Below are positions 46,401 to 53,880 of a stretch of 64,000 nt of DNA, piece after piece. The stretch is from Alphaproteobacteria bacterium (GTDB lineage: Bacteria > Myxococcota_A > UBA796 > GCA-2862545), in assembly GCA_020632915.1 (NCBI GenBank), contig JACKEP010000007.1, positions 62,001 through 126,000 of the forward strand, written 5' to 3'. Both the position numbers and the translations under genes were made by a program. Position 1 is the first letter of the stretch, and every line of letters starts with the position of its first letter. Below the pieces are notes generated by a model. That model was not told the origin of the DNA, ran no database searches, and saw only the letters and a list, made by a program, of their open reading frames with translations.

Positions 46401-48257
46401 GACGAGGCCCTGCGCCAGGTGGTAGAGACGCTGGTGCGCAGCGGCGCCACCGGCGAGCTCGCCGACGCGCGCCTGTGGGCCGCGCTCGCGTGGTCGGAGG
46501 TCGGCGAGGAGGAGCGCGCCCGCGACGAGCTCGACCGCGCCGAGGTGTGGGCACGCGAGGTCGACCACGCGCCGTTCCTGCGTCGGGTGCGCACGCTGGC
46601 CAGCCAGCTCGGTCGCGCCACCGACCAGATCCGCGACGCGCGCTTCCGCACGCTGACCACCGCGATGGAGGCGGCACACCGCGCCGACGACCTCGACACG
46701 GCGCTGCAGCGCCTCGTCGATGCCTGCCGCACGATGCTCGACGCCGATCGTGTCGCGCTCCTGCTCGGCCCGAACCTCGTCGAGACGGCCAGCGCCCAGC
46801 GCGACGCCGCGCCACGGAGCGCCGCGCCCCGCTCCATCGTCCGGCGGTGCGCGCGCCTCGGCCGGGAGATCGTGGCCCCCGCGATCGAGGAGCGCGGTGA
46901 CCTCGGCAACGCGGCGAGCCTGAAGCACCTGCGCGGCGGCGGCGCCCTGGCGATCCCGCTGCACGACGGCCCGGACGTGCTCGGCGTGCTCTACGTCGAC
47001 GGCTGCCTGCTCGACCGCGAGGAGCTCCGGCCGACGATGCGCGGCGCGCGGGCGGTGGCCGCCCACGCCGCAGCCCTCGTCGCACGCGACACCCTCGCCC
47101 ACGAACGCGAAGCCACGCAGGCCCGCCTCGACGCGATCTCGCACGCCGCCGACGGCCTGCTCGGCCTCGTCAGCCACGAGCTCCGCACCCCGCTGCACAC
47201 CATCCTCGCCACCGCCGAGCTCCTCGGTCGCGCCGACGAACGGTCCGCTGCCGACGCTGCCGACGGCCTGCGCACGATCGAGGACGCCGCGCGCCGCCTC
47301 CTCGGCGCCGTCGAGGACATGCTGGTCGTGTCGGACGTGGCGGTGCGCAGCCGCGGCACCCCCGAGAACGTCGATCTCGGCATCCTCGGCCGCGACATCG
47401 TCGACCGCTGGGCGCGACGCGAGGTCGCCGCCGACCGACACCTCCACGTCGACGCGCCCCCCATGGGCGACCGGCTGCTCAGCCTGCCCCGCCGGGCCGT
47501 CGACGACGTGGTCGACCGCCTGATCGACAACGCGATGCGCCACGCGGCGCCCGGGCCCGTCCACGTGCGGTTCCTCGCCGACGACGGCGCCACGCTCGCC
47601 GTCGAGGTCGCCGACCGCGGTCCGGGACTGCCCGCCTCGGTGCGCGCACCCCAGACCGGCGCGTTCGCCGTCGACACCACCACGGTGGTGGCCCGCGACG
47701 CCCAGGGCCTCGGCCTCGGCCTCGCGGCGTGCCGGCGCCTTGTCGCGGGGCTCGGCGGCACCCTCGAGCTCGTCGATCGCCCCGGCGGCGGCACGCTCGC
47801 GCGGTTCCGCATCGTCGCCCCGACCGCACGCCCCACCGACCGGCGCACCCTGCACGGGTCGGCGTCGATCCCCGACCGCGTGCTGGTGGTCGACGACCAC
47901 CCGGTGAACCGACGCCTCCTCGAGCAGATGGTGCGCAGCCGCGGCCTGATGGTCGACGTGGTCGACGGCGGTCTCGCCGCGTGCGACGCCGTGGCCCGCC
48001 AGCACTACCTCGTCGTGCTGATGGACTGTCACATGCCCGGCGTGGACGGCGTCGAGGCCACGCGGCGGATCCGGCAGCTCCCCGGCATCACGGGCGAGAT
48101 CCCAATCTTCGCCGTCACCGCCGACACCCGCCCGGCCTTCCACGCCGCGTGCCGCGCCGCAGGCATGGACGAGGTCCTCACCAAGCCGGTCGCCCTGGCG
48201 TCGGTGTCGGAGGCCCTCACCTCGGCGCGCGCGCTGTGGTTCGCGGCCACCACGTGA
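43497..48257 (+). CDS. Giant hybrid signalling protein: Ser/Thr kinase - AAA ATPase - TPR - GAF - histidine kinase - receiver
   Basis: A 1586-residue protein combining two phosphorylation chemistries. N-terminal Hanks kinase: GSGTFGTA (29-36), Lys50, HGDVKPAN at 128-135 (HGD in place of HRD) and DFG at 150-152. A P-loop ATPase follows with GGPGSGKSHLL near 286. A long helical TPR region covers about 480-1040. A GAF-like sensor lies at about 1050-1200, then a histidine kinase with the phospho-acceptor His1227 in SHELRTPLHT, an N box near 1341 (LIDNAMRHA), and DRGPGLP and GLGLGLAACRRL. The C-terminal receiver has DD in VLVVDDHPVNRR and phospho-acceptor Asp1510 in LMDCHMPG. This matches the MalT/PknK-like multidomain family known from myxobacteria and cyanobacteria. 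The start may be this ATG or the GTG next to it (43500), given GAGGGG directly upstream. Confidence 0.93.
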   Translation: MVTTLPDSERTEVRAGDTVGPWRLHAPLGSGTFGTAWEAVGADGRRVAVKLLREAPGDEVRALASVSHPAVVGFVGAGTAPVPHIAMELAHGPSLDRAHPLDPATEVPALLGTLADALALLHAAGVAHGDVKPANVVLADSDPTRPFLVDFGTVGTSGGTPRYAAPERLRGALPSAAADVFALGRLARELLGTDDDDPRGWATLDDGNDAGPPWLLDLLDAMVVDDPLRRPSAAHVADRVRDRKVVLPIPGTETVLRRAGLVHAARTDEASVLDAWWAEGGVLVIAGGPGSGKSHLLRRIAIEGAARGMPVAWLDPATLADTPVLSGTIGLGDDVERWRKRHRDLLERWEDRLVVTVSDRGFLGSLHDAYLLELGPLSVEEVDAMFRGLLGASSLPADLPHLGRKAAGGSPRRLVAWLGEATRCGALCWQDGHWVLDRVAASAASIDVPQAEIPVDTAPTTVRKLASALALRRSGAPVPWIAAVTRLALRDADQALQWLEDRHMIVVDSQRVRWSDDATRLAWLPDPAEAEHLHARWLDVARSAAPDRPAAYAEHLLVAPPDLLADEAERCLTALAATDARAATQLGRAMIGRSTLPAVHLAVARMLTAVGAVDEALTLLDGLCHDAVASPSRARALLLRAHLLSGHRARHQDALDDIARARALDIAHLRPDLDVAEARVLRGAGLLDAALAVCSRISDAPVPADPTAVAHWLQMRGIHAQCLLQSRSAGAAAELLDAIGPDVGAGTRERALLDTIHARILFHAARLDEAAERFDAAAREESLLPALDRARLLNNAAAARYQGGDRDGARRRWQEALTIFSRLGAEIECVRVQTNLCVAWSESGRVEQAEQAGRWAATHAEALGEPELQAVATGNLCDLWLAEGDLREAEPWLDLTEALADTHRLAGEQVENARRRAELAVRRRADDALVTCLRAVDIASQHDDAVQAARSGALAAVCYARLADVAATDEALRQVVETLVRSGATGELADARLWAALAWSEVGEEERARDELDRAEVWAREVDHAPFLRRVRTLASQLGRATDQIRDARFRTLTTAMEAAHRADDLDTALQRLVDACRTMLDADRVALLLGPNLVETASAQRDAAPRSAAPRSIVRRCARLGREIVAPAIEERGDLGNAASLKHLRGGGALAIPLHDGPDVLGVLYVDGCLLDREELRPTMRGARAVAAHAAALVARDTLAHEREATQARLDAISHAADGLLGLVSHELRTPLHTILATAELLGRADERSAADAADGLRTIEDAARRLLGAVEDMLVVSDVAVRSRGTPENVDLGILGRDIVDRWARREVAADRHLHVDAPPMGDRLLSLPRRAVDDVVDRLIDNAMRHAAPGPVHVRFLADDGATLAVEVADRGPGLPASVRAPQTGAFAVDTTTVVARDAQGLGLGLAACRRLVAGLGGTLELVDRPGGGTLARFRIVAPTARPTDRRTLHGSASIPDRVLVVDDHPVNRRLLEQMVRSRGLMVDVVDGGLAACDAVARQHYLVVLMDCHMPGVDGVEATRRIRQLPGITGEIPIFAVTADTRPAFHAACRAAGMDEVLTKPVALASVSEALTSARALWFAATT

Positions 48258-48263
48258 TCGGGT

Positions 48264-49346
48264 CTAGGCCCCGAACGTCAGCACGACGCTGCCCGCGCCG
48301 GGCGCCGGGTAGCGGGTGCGGAACCCACCGACGTCGCGCTCGACCTGGTCGCCCCACGGCGCGTTCTCGCGGCTGCGCGCGTTGAACACGAGCTCGGGCG
48401 AGACGGCGCTGTGCACGATCACGCGCGCCACCGCCTCGGCGTCGGGGTGATGGAACCGCGTGCCGTCCGAGGAGAACACCCAGATCGGACAGCGCACGGC
48501 GCGCACGAGGTCGGCGGTGACGTTGCTGCGGCTGCCGTGGTGCGGGAGCTTGAACGCGTCGAGCGCCAGGGGAACGTCGGGGGACACGGCGCGGATCGCG
48601 GCCTGCAGCGTCGACGCGTGGGCGTCGCCGGACAGCAGCACCGAGGCCCCCTCGCACCGGGCGAGCAGCACGATGGAGCTGCCGTTCGCAGCACCGTGAT
48701 CGGACGGCGTCTTGCGGGCGGCCAGGTCTTCGAGGTCCTCCCGGAACTCCAGCACGGGGGGCGGCCCCAACAGCTCCAACCCCGCCGGCTCGGTCTCGGG
48801 CACGAACGCGCCCTCCCCCACCTTGTCGAGCCACGTGTCGCGCATCGTGTCCATGCTGGGCCGGTCGGGTCCGAGGACCTGGAGCACCATCCCGTCGCCG
48901 AGGTCGATCGACGGGACCCCGTCCGGTCCGAGGCCGACGGCGCGTCGGTCGAAGGCCTGGTTCCACGGCTGGCCAGTCTCGTAGAGCCACCGCGACAGGC
49001 GATCACCCTGCTCGGGCCCGAGCACCTCCAGGCGGGTGTTCTCCGGCACCCGACCACCGTCGAGGTGGACGTACCCGTTGAACCACACGTCGCCGAAGCG
49101 CAGCCCCGGCACGGGGTCGTCGCCGGTGACGAGCTGGAGCAGGGCGCCGATGTGATCGTCGTCGACGTGCGTGATCACGAGCAGCTCGAACGCACGCTCC
49201 GCCTCCGGGAGCGCCATCAGCCGGGCCCGCAGGGTGTCGTCGAACCCCGTAGGGCCGCCGTCGATGAGGATCCGCCGCGCAGGCGCTCCCCAGGTCACGA
49301 GGATGGCGTCACCCTGGCGGGCGGAGAGCAGCTCGACGGTCCACAT
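48264..49346 (-). CDS. ComEC-like metallo-beta-lactamase-fold hydrolase
   Basis: A 360-residue soluble MBL-fold protein. The metal-binding motif reads ITHVDDDHIGAL (His60, Asp62, Asp64, His65), the ComEC/Rec2 variant of HxHxDH, followed later by LLSGDAH and LPHHGSRSN. It has no signal peptide or membrane domain, unlike ComEC, so it probably acts in the cytoplasm as a nuclease or phosphodiesterase. It is the last gene of a three-gene operon after a caspase-like protease and an unknown protein; the ribosome site is GAGGTG. The same combination of caspase and MBL proteins is known from predicted bacterial conflict systems; activity here is inferred. Confidence 0.88.
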   Translation of the reverse strand: MWTVELLSARQGDAILVTWGAPARRILIDGGPTGFDDTLRARLMALPEAERAFELLVITHVDDDHIGALLQLVTGDDPVPGLRFGDVWFNGYVHLDGGRVPENTRLEVLGPEQGDRLSRWLYETGQPWNQAFDRRAVGLGPDGVPSIDLGDGMVLQVLGPDRPSMDTMRDTWLDKVGEGAFVPETEPAGLELLGPPPVLEFREDLEDLAARKTPSDHGAANGSSIVLLARCEGASVLLSGDAHASTLQAAIRAVSPDVPLALDAFKLPHHGSRSNVTADLVRAVRCPIWVFSSDGTRFHHPDAEAVARVIVHSAVSPELVFNARSRENAPWGDQVERDVGGFRTRYPAPGAGSVVLTFGA

Positions 49347-49353
49347 GGGCACC

Positions 49354-50427
49354 TCAGGGGGTCGGGTCGGACACGCGCGTGGTGAACAGCCGGTCCCACA
49401 CGAAGCGATCGCCGTCGGCGAGCAGCCCGTCGAGCGCCTCCTGGACCGCGTCGTCCGGACCGGCGCGCAGCCGCGCGCGCAGGCCCGCGAGCAGCATCGA
49501 CAGCCCGTCCGTGCACAACGGCAGCCCCCGGCCCGCCGCCTCGATCCACGCCAGCCGCGCCGCGTCGCGCTCGCCTTCGTCGTCGAGCAGCCGCGCGTGG
49601 AGCACGAGGCCATCCGGCAGCCAGGGGAACCAGTTCGCGAGGTTGGCGAACCACGGCCGCACGGGCCCGGTGGTGCCGAGACGCACCAGGACGTAGGCGC
49701 CGAGCACAGCGCGCACCGGATCCGAGACCTTGTCCGCCAGCGCGTCCTGCGCGTGACGTGCCGCCAGCGCTCCCGCCGTGAAGACCGCCTGCCGCTCGAC
49801 GTACGACGCGAGCGCGACGAAGCCGGGATCGCCGTGGACCACCACCTCGACGGCGTGGGCCGGCGCCCCCGCAGCGCGCTGCACCTCACACACCGTCCGG
49901 CGGCCGCCGTCCAGCGGCAGCGCGACGCGCACCTCCGTTCCACCGTCGACGTACCGGAGGAACGGCACGGCCTGTGGAGACGCCGCCAGGGTGACCGACC
50001 ACCGCACGCCCAGCCGTCCGGGCATCCGCACCACCGCGCCATCGAGGGCCCGGCCGTGACCGTCCACCAGCTCGGGGGGGCGCTCGGGGGACACCGACGG
50101 GATCACCACGCGGCCGAGCCGATCGAGCGACTCGACCCCTCGCGGCACCGCGGCAGGCACGGGCGACCACGGCGGCACCCGCTTCGGCGGGGGCGCGCCG
50201 AGCACAGCGACGGTCTCGCCCCCGTCCCGGACCTGGACCAGATCCTGGACGGTGGCGCCCGTCGGGAGCACGGCCGACACCTGGTACAGCCCCGGCGGGA
50301 CCTCCACCGGGTCGACGCCGAGCTGCGTGCGGACGTGTCGGAGGCGTCCGTCGCGGACGGTGACGGCCACCGACGGGGCGACGTCGTCGCCGACGGCCGC
50401 GAACACGATGCGGAGGGTGCCGCTCAT
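49354..50427 (-). CDS. Unknown protein between caspase-like and MBL-fold genes
   Basis: A 357-residue protein with no motif that I can name. The N-terminal half (about 1-200) is beta-rich with features like VPPGLYQVSAVLPTGATVQDLVQVRDGG, reminiscent of a carboxypeptidase-regulatory or Ig-like domain. The C-terminal half is helical (VERQAVFTAGALAARHAQDALADKV..., LARLAWIEAAGRGLPLCTDG). There is no signal peptide or membrane segment. It starts at 50427, its ATGA overlapping the caspase-gene stop, and ends seven bases before the MBL start. Being placed between protease and hydrolase and stoichiometrically coupled, it may be an adaptor or regulator of both. Function unknown. Confidence 0.78.
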   Translation of the reverse strand: MSGTLRIVFAAVGDDVAPSVAVTVRDGRLRHVRTQLGVDPVEVPPGLYQVSAVLPTGATVQDLVQVRDGGETVAVLGAPPPKRVPPWSPVPAAVPRGVESLDRLGRVVIPSVSPERPPELVDGHGRALDGAVVRMPGRLGVRWSVTLAASPQAVPFLRYVDGGTEVRVALPLDGGRRTVCEVQRAAGAPAHAVEVVVHGDPGFVALASYVERQAVFTAGALAARHAQDALADKVSDPVRAVLGAYVLVRLGTTGPVRPWFANLANWFPWLPDGLVLHARLLDDEGERDAARLAWIEAAGRGLPLCTDGLSMLLAGLRARLRAGPDDAVQEALDGLLADGDRFVWDRLFTTRVSDPTP

Positions 50428-51584
50428 CCGCCACCTCCGACGTCGGCCGCCACCCGTAGGGTGGTGCCGGGCGTGGCCGTCACGATCCTCGAGCGCCCCA
50501 CCCAGGCGCTGCCCGCCGGCACGTCGACGACCACGCGGTAGATCCCTTCGCGGACGTCCCAGGACGGATCGGGCTCGCAGGGCGTGGCGCCGTGGACCTC
50601 GAGGTCTTCCGCGTCCCGCAGGCTCGCGGTGCACACGCCCCGGGCCGGATCCGGCGCCACGTTCACCTGCACGGTGGCCGCGCCGTCCACGCGATGCAGC
50701 ATCGCCGGCGCGCCGGGCACGCCGCCGAGCACCGGCTCCTGCACCACCCCCACCTCCGCCGCCCGACGCGCCATGGCGGGGTGCAGCGCCTCCCACAGGG
50801 ATCCCACCCGGACGCCGAACCCGTCGAACGTGTCGTCGGGAGGATGGACCGCCGGACCGTCGAGGCATTCGAGCAGCGACTGCACGAACAGCGTGCCCGT
50901 CGCCGCCTGGCCGTACGACACGGTGTCCTCGGCGGTGCTGAAGAACGCCGGCTGGCTGGCGGCCCCACGCCCGGCGGGGGCGTCGAAGCCGAGCGCCCCC
51001 TCGAAGCGATCGTAGCGACGCGCCACCGCCGGGCGCTGCCGACAGGCGTCGAAGAAATAGAACTGCGTGCTCGCGGTGCCCGGCCGCGCCATGCCGTCGA
51101 GCACGGCCCCCAGGTCGACCGCGCCGTGGAACAGGTTGCGGTTCGGACGCCCGAAGTCGTGCAGCAGCAGCACGCCGCCATCGCGGGTCAGCTGCACCCC
51201 GTGCCCGGCCAGGTAGAGGATGCCGGTGTGGGCCGGATCGGCGTCACACCGCGCCTTCCACGCGAAGAGCGCGTCCTCGACGGCGGACCGGTCGGGCAGC
51301 TGGTCGCTGGGCGCCACGCCCACCGCGACCTCGGCCGGCGACGGCGCGAGCAGGACGTGCAGCGAAGCGAGCTGACCGACGGGGGGTCGGTAGGTCCCTT
51401 GCAGCCACCGGGCGACCCGGTGCGCCGACACGGCCGCACACGACAGCTGCCCGAGCGCGAAGCCTTCGCCGACCTCGGACGGGTCGTCGCCACCCGGCAG
51501 GTGGAGGTAGCTGCTGACACCGACGACCAGCGCGTGGGACGCCGGTCCCTCGACGGCGGCGTCGACCCAGTGGTCACCCGACAT
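50424..51584 (-). CDS. Caspase-like (C14) cysteine protease
   Basis: A 386-residue protein with a caspase-hemoglobinase fold. The catalytic His128 lies in LYLAGHGVQL and Cys181 in YFFDACRQR, each after a hydrophobic strand as in metacaspase-type enzymes. The N-terminus (ALVVGVSSYLHLPGGDDPSEV) matches the first strand and loop of the family. The last about 80 residues are beta-rich (TLRVAADVGG), like the C-terminal modules on bacterial caspases. No signal peptide, so it acts inside the cell. It heads an operon of caspase, unknown protein and MBL-fold hydrolase. The ATG at 51584 has GGAGG about ten bases upstream. Such proteases commonly act in phage-triggered suicide or in regulated proteolysis. 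Confidence 0.88.
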   Translation of the reverse strand: MSGDHWVDAAVEGPASHALVVGVSSYLHLPGGDDPSEVGEGFALGQLSCAAVSAHRVARWLQGTYRPPVGQLASLHVLLAPSPAEVAVGVAPSDQLPDRSAVEDALFAWKARCDADPAHTGILYLAGHGVQLTRDGGVLLLHDFGRPNRNLFHGAVDLGAVLDGMARPGTASTQFYFFDACRQRPAVARRYDRFEGALGFDAPAGRGAASQPAFFSTAEDTVSYGQAATGTLFVQSLLECLDGPAVHPPDDTFDGFGVRVGSLWEALHPAMARRAAEVGVVQEPVLGGVPGAPAMLHRVDGAATVQVNVAPDPARGVCTASLRDAEDLEVHGATPCEPDPSWDVREGIYRVVVDVPAGSAWVGRSRIVTATPGTTLRVAADVGGGG

Positions 51585-51675
51585 CCACCCCTTCCCTCCT
51601 CGGCGACCGTAGCACGCCACCACGACGCCCTGGCCACCGTCCTGTTCGCGGGACGCACCCCCCTCGCATCGGGTG

Positions 51676-51705
51676 TTGACGGGCGCCGTCGGACGGCCGT
51701 AGCGT
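51676..51705 (+). promoter_or_regulatory. Sigma-70-like promoter candidate for the DUF4215 lipoprotein gene
   Basis: TTGACG at 51676-51681 and TAGCGT at 51700-51705 are separated by 18 bases, 42 bases upstream of the start codon at 51747, in a 162-base divergent region shared with the caspase gene. The -35 is near consensus, the -10 weak (three of six). Confidence 0.4.
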
Positions 51706-51746
51706 GGTCCCAGCGACGGGCGCCCCGTCGACGGTGGAGACCTCCC

Positions 51747-52616
51747 ATGCGCCACATGTCCGTTTCGTCCGTGATCCTCTCCGCCCTGTGCGGCCTCGGG
51801 ATCGCGGCCTCGTGCACGTCGTCCACCCCGACCGACGACGACACCGACGTCGACACCGACACCGACACCACCCCGGCCGCCGTGTGCGGCAACGGCGTGG
51901 TGGAGGGCGACGAGGTGTGTGACGACACCCAGAACGACGGCGGGGAGGGGGGCTGCCTCCCGGGTTGCGTGGGGGTGCAGACCTGCGGCGACGGCACCAC
52001 CAACGGCACCGAACAGTGCGACGACGGCGGCACGGCGGACGACGACGGCTGCGACCACACCTGCATGTTCGAGGGCGAGACGCTCACCACCGAGCTCACC
52101 ATCACCTGCACGCTCGGCGAGGCCACGCTCTCGGTCCCGGTCACCCTCACCACCAACGCCAACGCGCCGCTCGTCGCGGGCGGCATGGTCACCCTGTCCA
52201 ACCGCATCGTCGCCACGATCACGCCGAGCATCGGCGACCTGATCCTCGCCGTGGGCACCGATCAGGTCACCGTCGCCGACCTCGCGTTCGAGCTGACCGC
52301 CACCGGCGGCGACGTGTCGACGATCACCCTCGGCAGCGCCGCCACGCCGTTCACCATGGACGTGGACGCCGACGACGACGAGGCCGCGGACGACTACGAC
52401 CTGACGTCCGACCTCGAGGCCACCGTCGTCACCCACGACGGCGGCACCGATCCGATCACGCTGCAGCTCACCGGCCTGTCGGTCAGCCTGGCCGACGTGC
52501 CCGTGCTCACCACCCTCGAGCTGAACGTGCCGGAGGACGACCCGGAGGCGGTGGTGCAGTGCGAGCTCCCCGAGATCAACCCCGTGGCCACCATCGCCCT
52601 GACCACCGTCGAGTGA
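51747..52616 (+). CDS. Lipoprotein with DUF4215 myxobacterial Cys-rich repeats
   Basis: A 289-residue exported protein. Signal with lipobox at VILSALCGLGIAASC (lipidated Cys about residue 23), then a short Asp-Thr linker (DDDTDVDTDTDT), then two DUF4215 units (CGNGVVEGDEVCDD and CGDGTTNGTEQCDDGG...CDHTC) with the expected six or more cysteines. The C-terminal about 180 residues are beta-rich without a known signature. The ATG at 51747 has GGAG eleven bases upstream; a second ATG lies three codons later. Surface localisation is likely; ligand unknown. DUF4215 repeats are typical of myxobacterial secreted proteins. Confidence 0.88.
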   Translation: MRHMSVSSVILSALCGLGIAASCTSSTPTDDDTDVDTDTDTTPAAVCGNGVVEGDEVCDDTQNDGGEGGCLPGCVGVQTCGDGTTNGTEQCDDGGTADDDGCDHTCMFEGETLTTELTITCTLGEATLSVPVTLTTNANAPLVAGGMVTLSNRIVATITPSIGDLILAVGTDQVTVADLAFELTATGGDVSTITLGSAATPFTMDVDADDDEAADDYDLTSDLEATVVTHDGGTDPITLQLTGLSVSLADVPVLTTLELNVPEDDPEAVVQCELPEINPVATIALTTVE

Positions 52617-52732
52617 TCCCGAACCTCCTGTGAGGGTTCGACGGTTCGCCCGTTCCATGCCAAGATCCACCGGGTGCGTCCGCGACCGTTCCCGCCGCGG
52701 ACCCCCGACCACGCCCCGCCCCGGAGTGTCCC

Positions 52733-53821
52733 ATGCGTCACCTGCTCCCCGTGTTCCTGCTCGCCAGCGCCTGCGCGGCCCAGGCCGACCTCGCCGACAA
52801 CCCCCTGCCGCCGCCCGCGCCCATCGCGCTCGACGCGTCGGCCCTCGTGCCGGGCAGCCCGCTCACGCTCACCGTCACAGGGTCCAACCCGGGCGCCACG
52901 GTCTACCTGTTCGCCTCCACCACCGGCACCGGCGCGGGTCCGTGCCACCCGAGCGGCAGCCCCTGTCTGGGCATCCTCGGCTCGTTCATCCTCGGCCGCG
53001 GCACCGCCGACGCCACCGGCACCACGGTCATCCAGCGCAACGTCCCCGGCGGCCTGCCCTACAGCGACGTGTGGTTCCAGGCCGGCAGCCTGTCGCCCGG
53101 CCAACGCGTCACCAGCGACGTCGTCCACCGCGTCTCGGGCGACCACGACCTCGACGGCTTCGCCGGCGCCGACGACTGCGACGACAACGATCCGCTCGTC
53201 ACCGGCCCGTGCCCCCCGGCCTGCGACCGCTGGATCGCCACCTACGATCTCGAGGGCAGCGTCTTCTCGATCGACGCGCTCGTCGACTTCGACATCACCG
53301 TCACCCAGCCCTACAGCGCCGACGACCACATGGGTCCGGGCACGATGGTGGTGCGCTTCGAGGACGACGGCGGCGCGCCCGGGGGCGGCAACGCCGAGAT
53401 CCTGTCCTACAGCCTCACGCAGAACTTCGTCACCAGCGCGTTCGGGCTGGTCACCATCACCACCGACCTGCAGAACGACGCCGGGCCGCAGACCTGCGGC
53501 GTGAGCACGGGCACGCTCGCCGGCACCACGCTCGGCTGGGACGTGGGCGCCATGACCGACTACTGCTCGGTGGGCACGATCTCGTGCGCCGGCATCCTGT
53601 GCGGCACGTCGGGCGCGCCGCCGTCGGGCACGCCTCAGTCCATCAACGACTGCAGCGACTTCCCGCTCAACGACTTCACGTTCAGCAGCGACCTCACGAC
53701 CTTCTCGAGCACGCCCGTGGTGGTGTCGTCCGACGCGAACCAGACCACCACGATGACGTTCCAGGGTACGATGACCTCGCTCACGCTCGACACGTCCGGC
53801 GACGCCTGCACCTGCCCGTGA
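52733..53821 (+). CDS. Exported protein with MopE-like metal-binding motif
   Basis: A 362-residue protein with an N-terminal signal (MRHLLPVFLLASACAAQ; Cys14 could be lipidated). An Ig-like domain of about 120 residues is followed by DHDLDGFAGADDCDDNDP at about 142-159, the MopE-type metal-binding motif that is common in myxobacterial secreted proteins. The remaining about 200 residues are beta-rich with several cysteines (TCGVSTG, DYCSVGTISCAGILC, ACTCP) that may form disulfides. No enzyme motif. It precedes the KstD-like flavoprotein gene by 31 bases, though any functional link is unclear. Confidence 0.8.
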   Translation: MRHLLPVFLLASACAAQADLADNPLPPPAPIALDASALVPGSPLTLTVTGSNPGATVYLFASTTGTGAGPCHPSGSPCLGILGSFILGRGTADATGTTVIQRNVPGGLPYSDVWFQAGSLSPGQRVTSDVVHRVSGDHDLDGFAGADDCDDNDPLVTGPCPPACDRWIATYDLEGSVFSIDALVDFDITVTQPYSADDHMGPGTMVVRFEDDGGAPGGGNAEILSYSLTQNFVTSAFGLVTITTDLQNDAGPQTCGVSTGTLAGTTLGWDVGAMTDYCSVGTISCAGILCGTSGAPPSGTPQSINDCSDFPLNDFTFSSDLTTFSSTPVVVSSDANQTTTMTFQGTMTSLTLDTSGDACTCP

Positions 53822-53852
53822 GCGCCCGCGCCCGCTGCAGGAGAGCCCCACC

Positions 53853-53880
53853 GTGAGCCGTGAGCCGTGAGCCGTGAGGC
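53853..53880 (+). repeat. Heptanucleotide tandem repeat spanning a start codon
   Basis: Four copies of GTGAGCC (the last GTGAGGC) lie immediately before and across the GTG start of the flavoprotein gene. The best ribosome site (GGAGAG at 53840) is placed for the first GTG at 53853, which opens a five-codon frame ending in TGA at 53868; the gene's own GTG at 53867 overlaps that stop. Each unit is seven bases, so gain or loss of a copy changes which GTG is in frame with the ribosome site. With two units, the first GTG would read straight into the gene. Confidence 0.8.

Noticed and set aside
43224..48143. A 1639-codon open frame on the minus strand opposite the hybrid kinase.
   Set aside because: It is a by-product of high GC and third-position bias; it has no recognisable domains, whereas the plus-strand frame has many.
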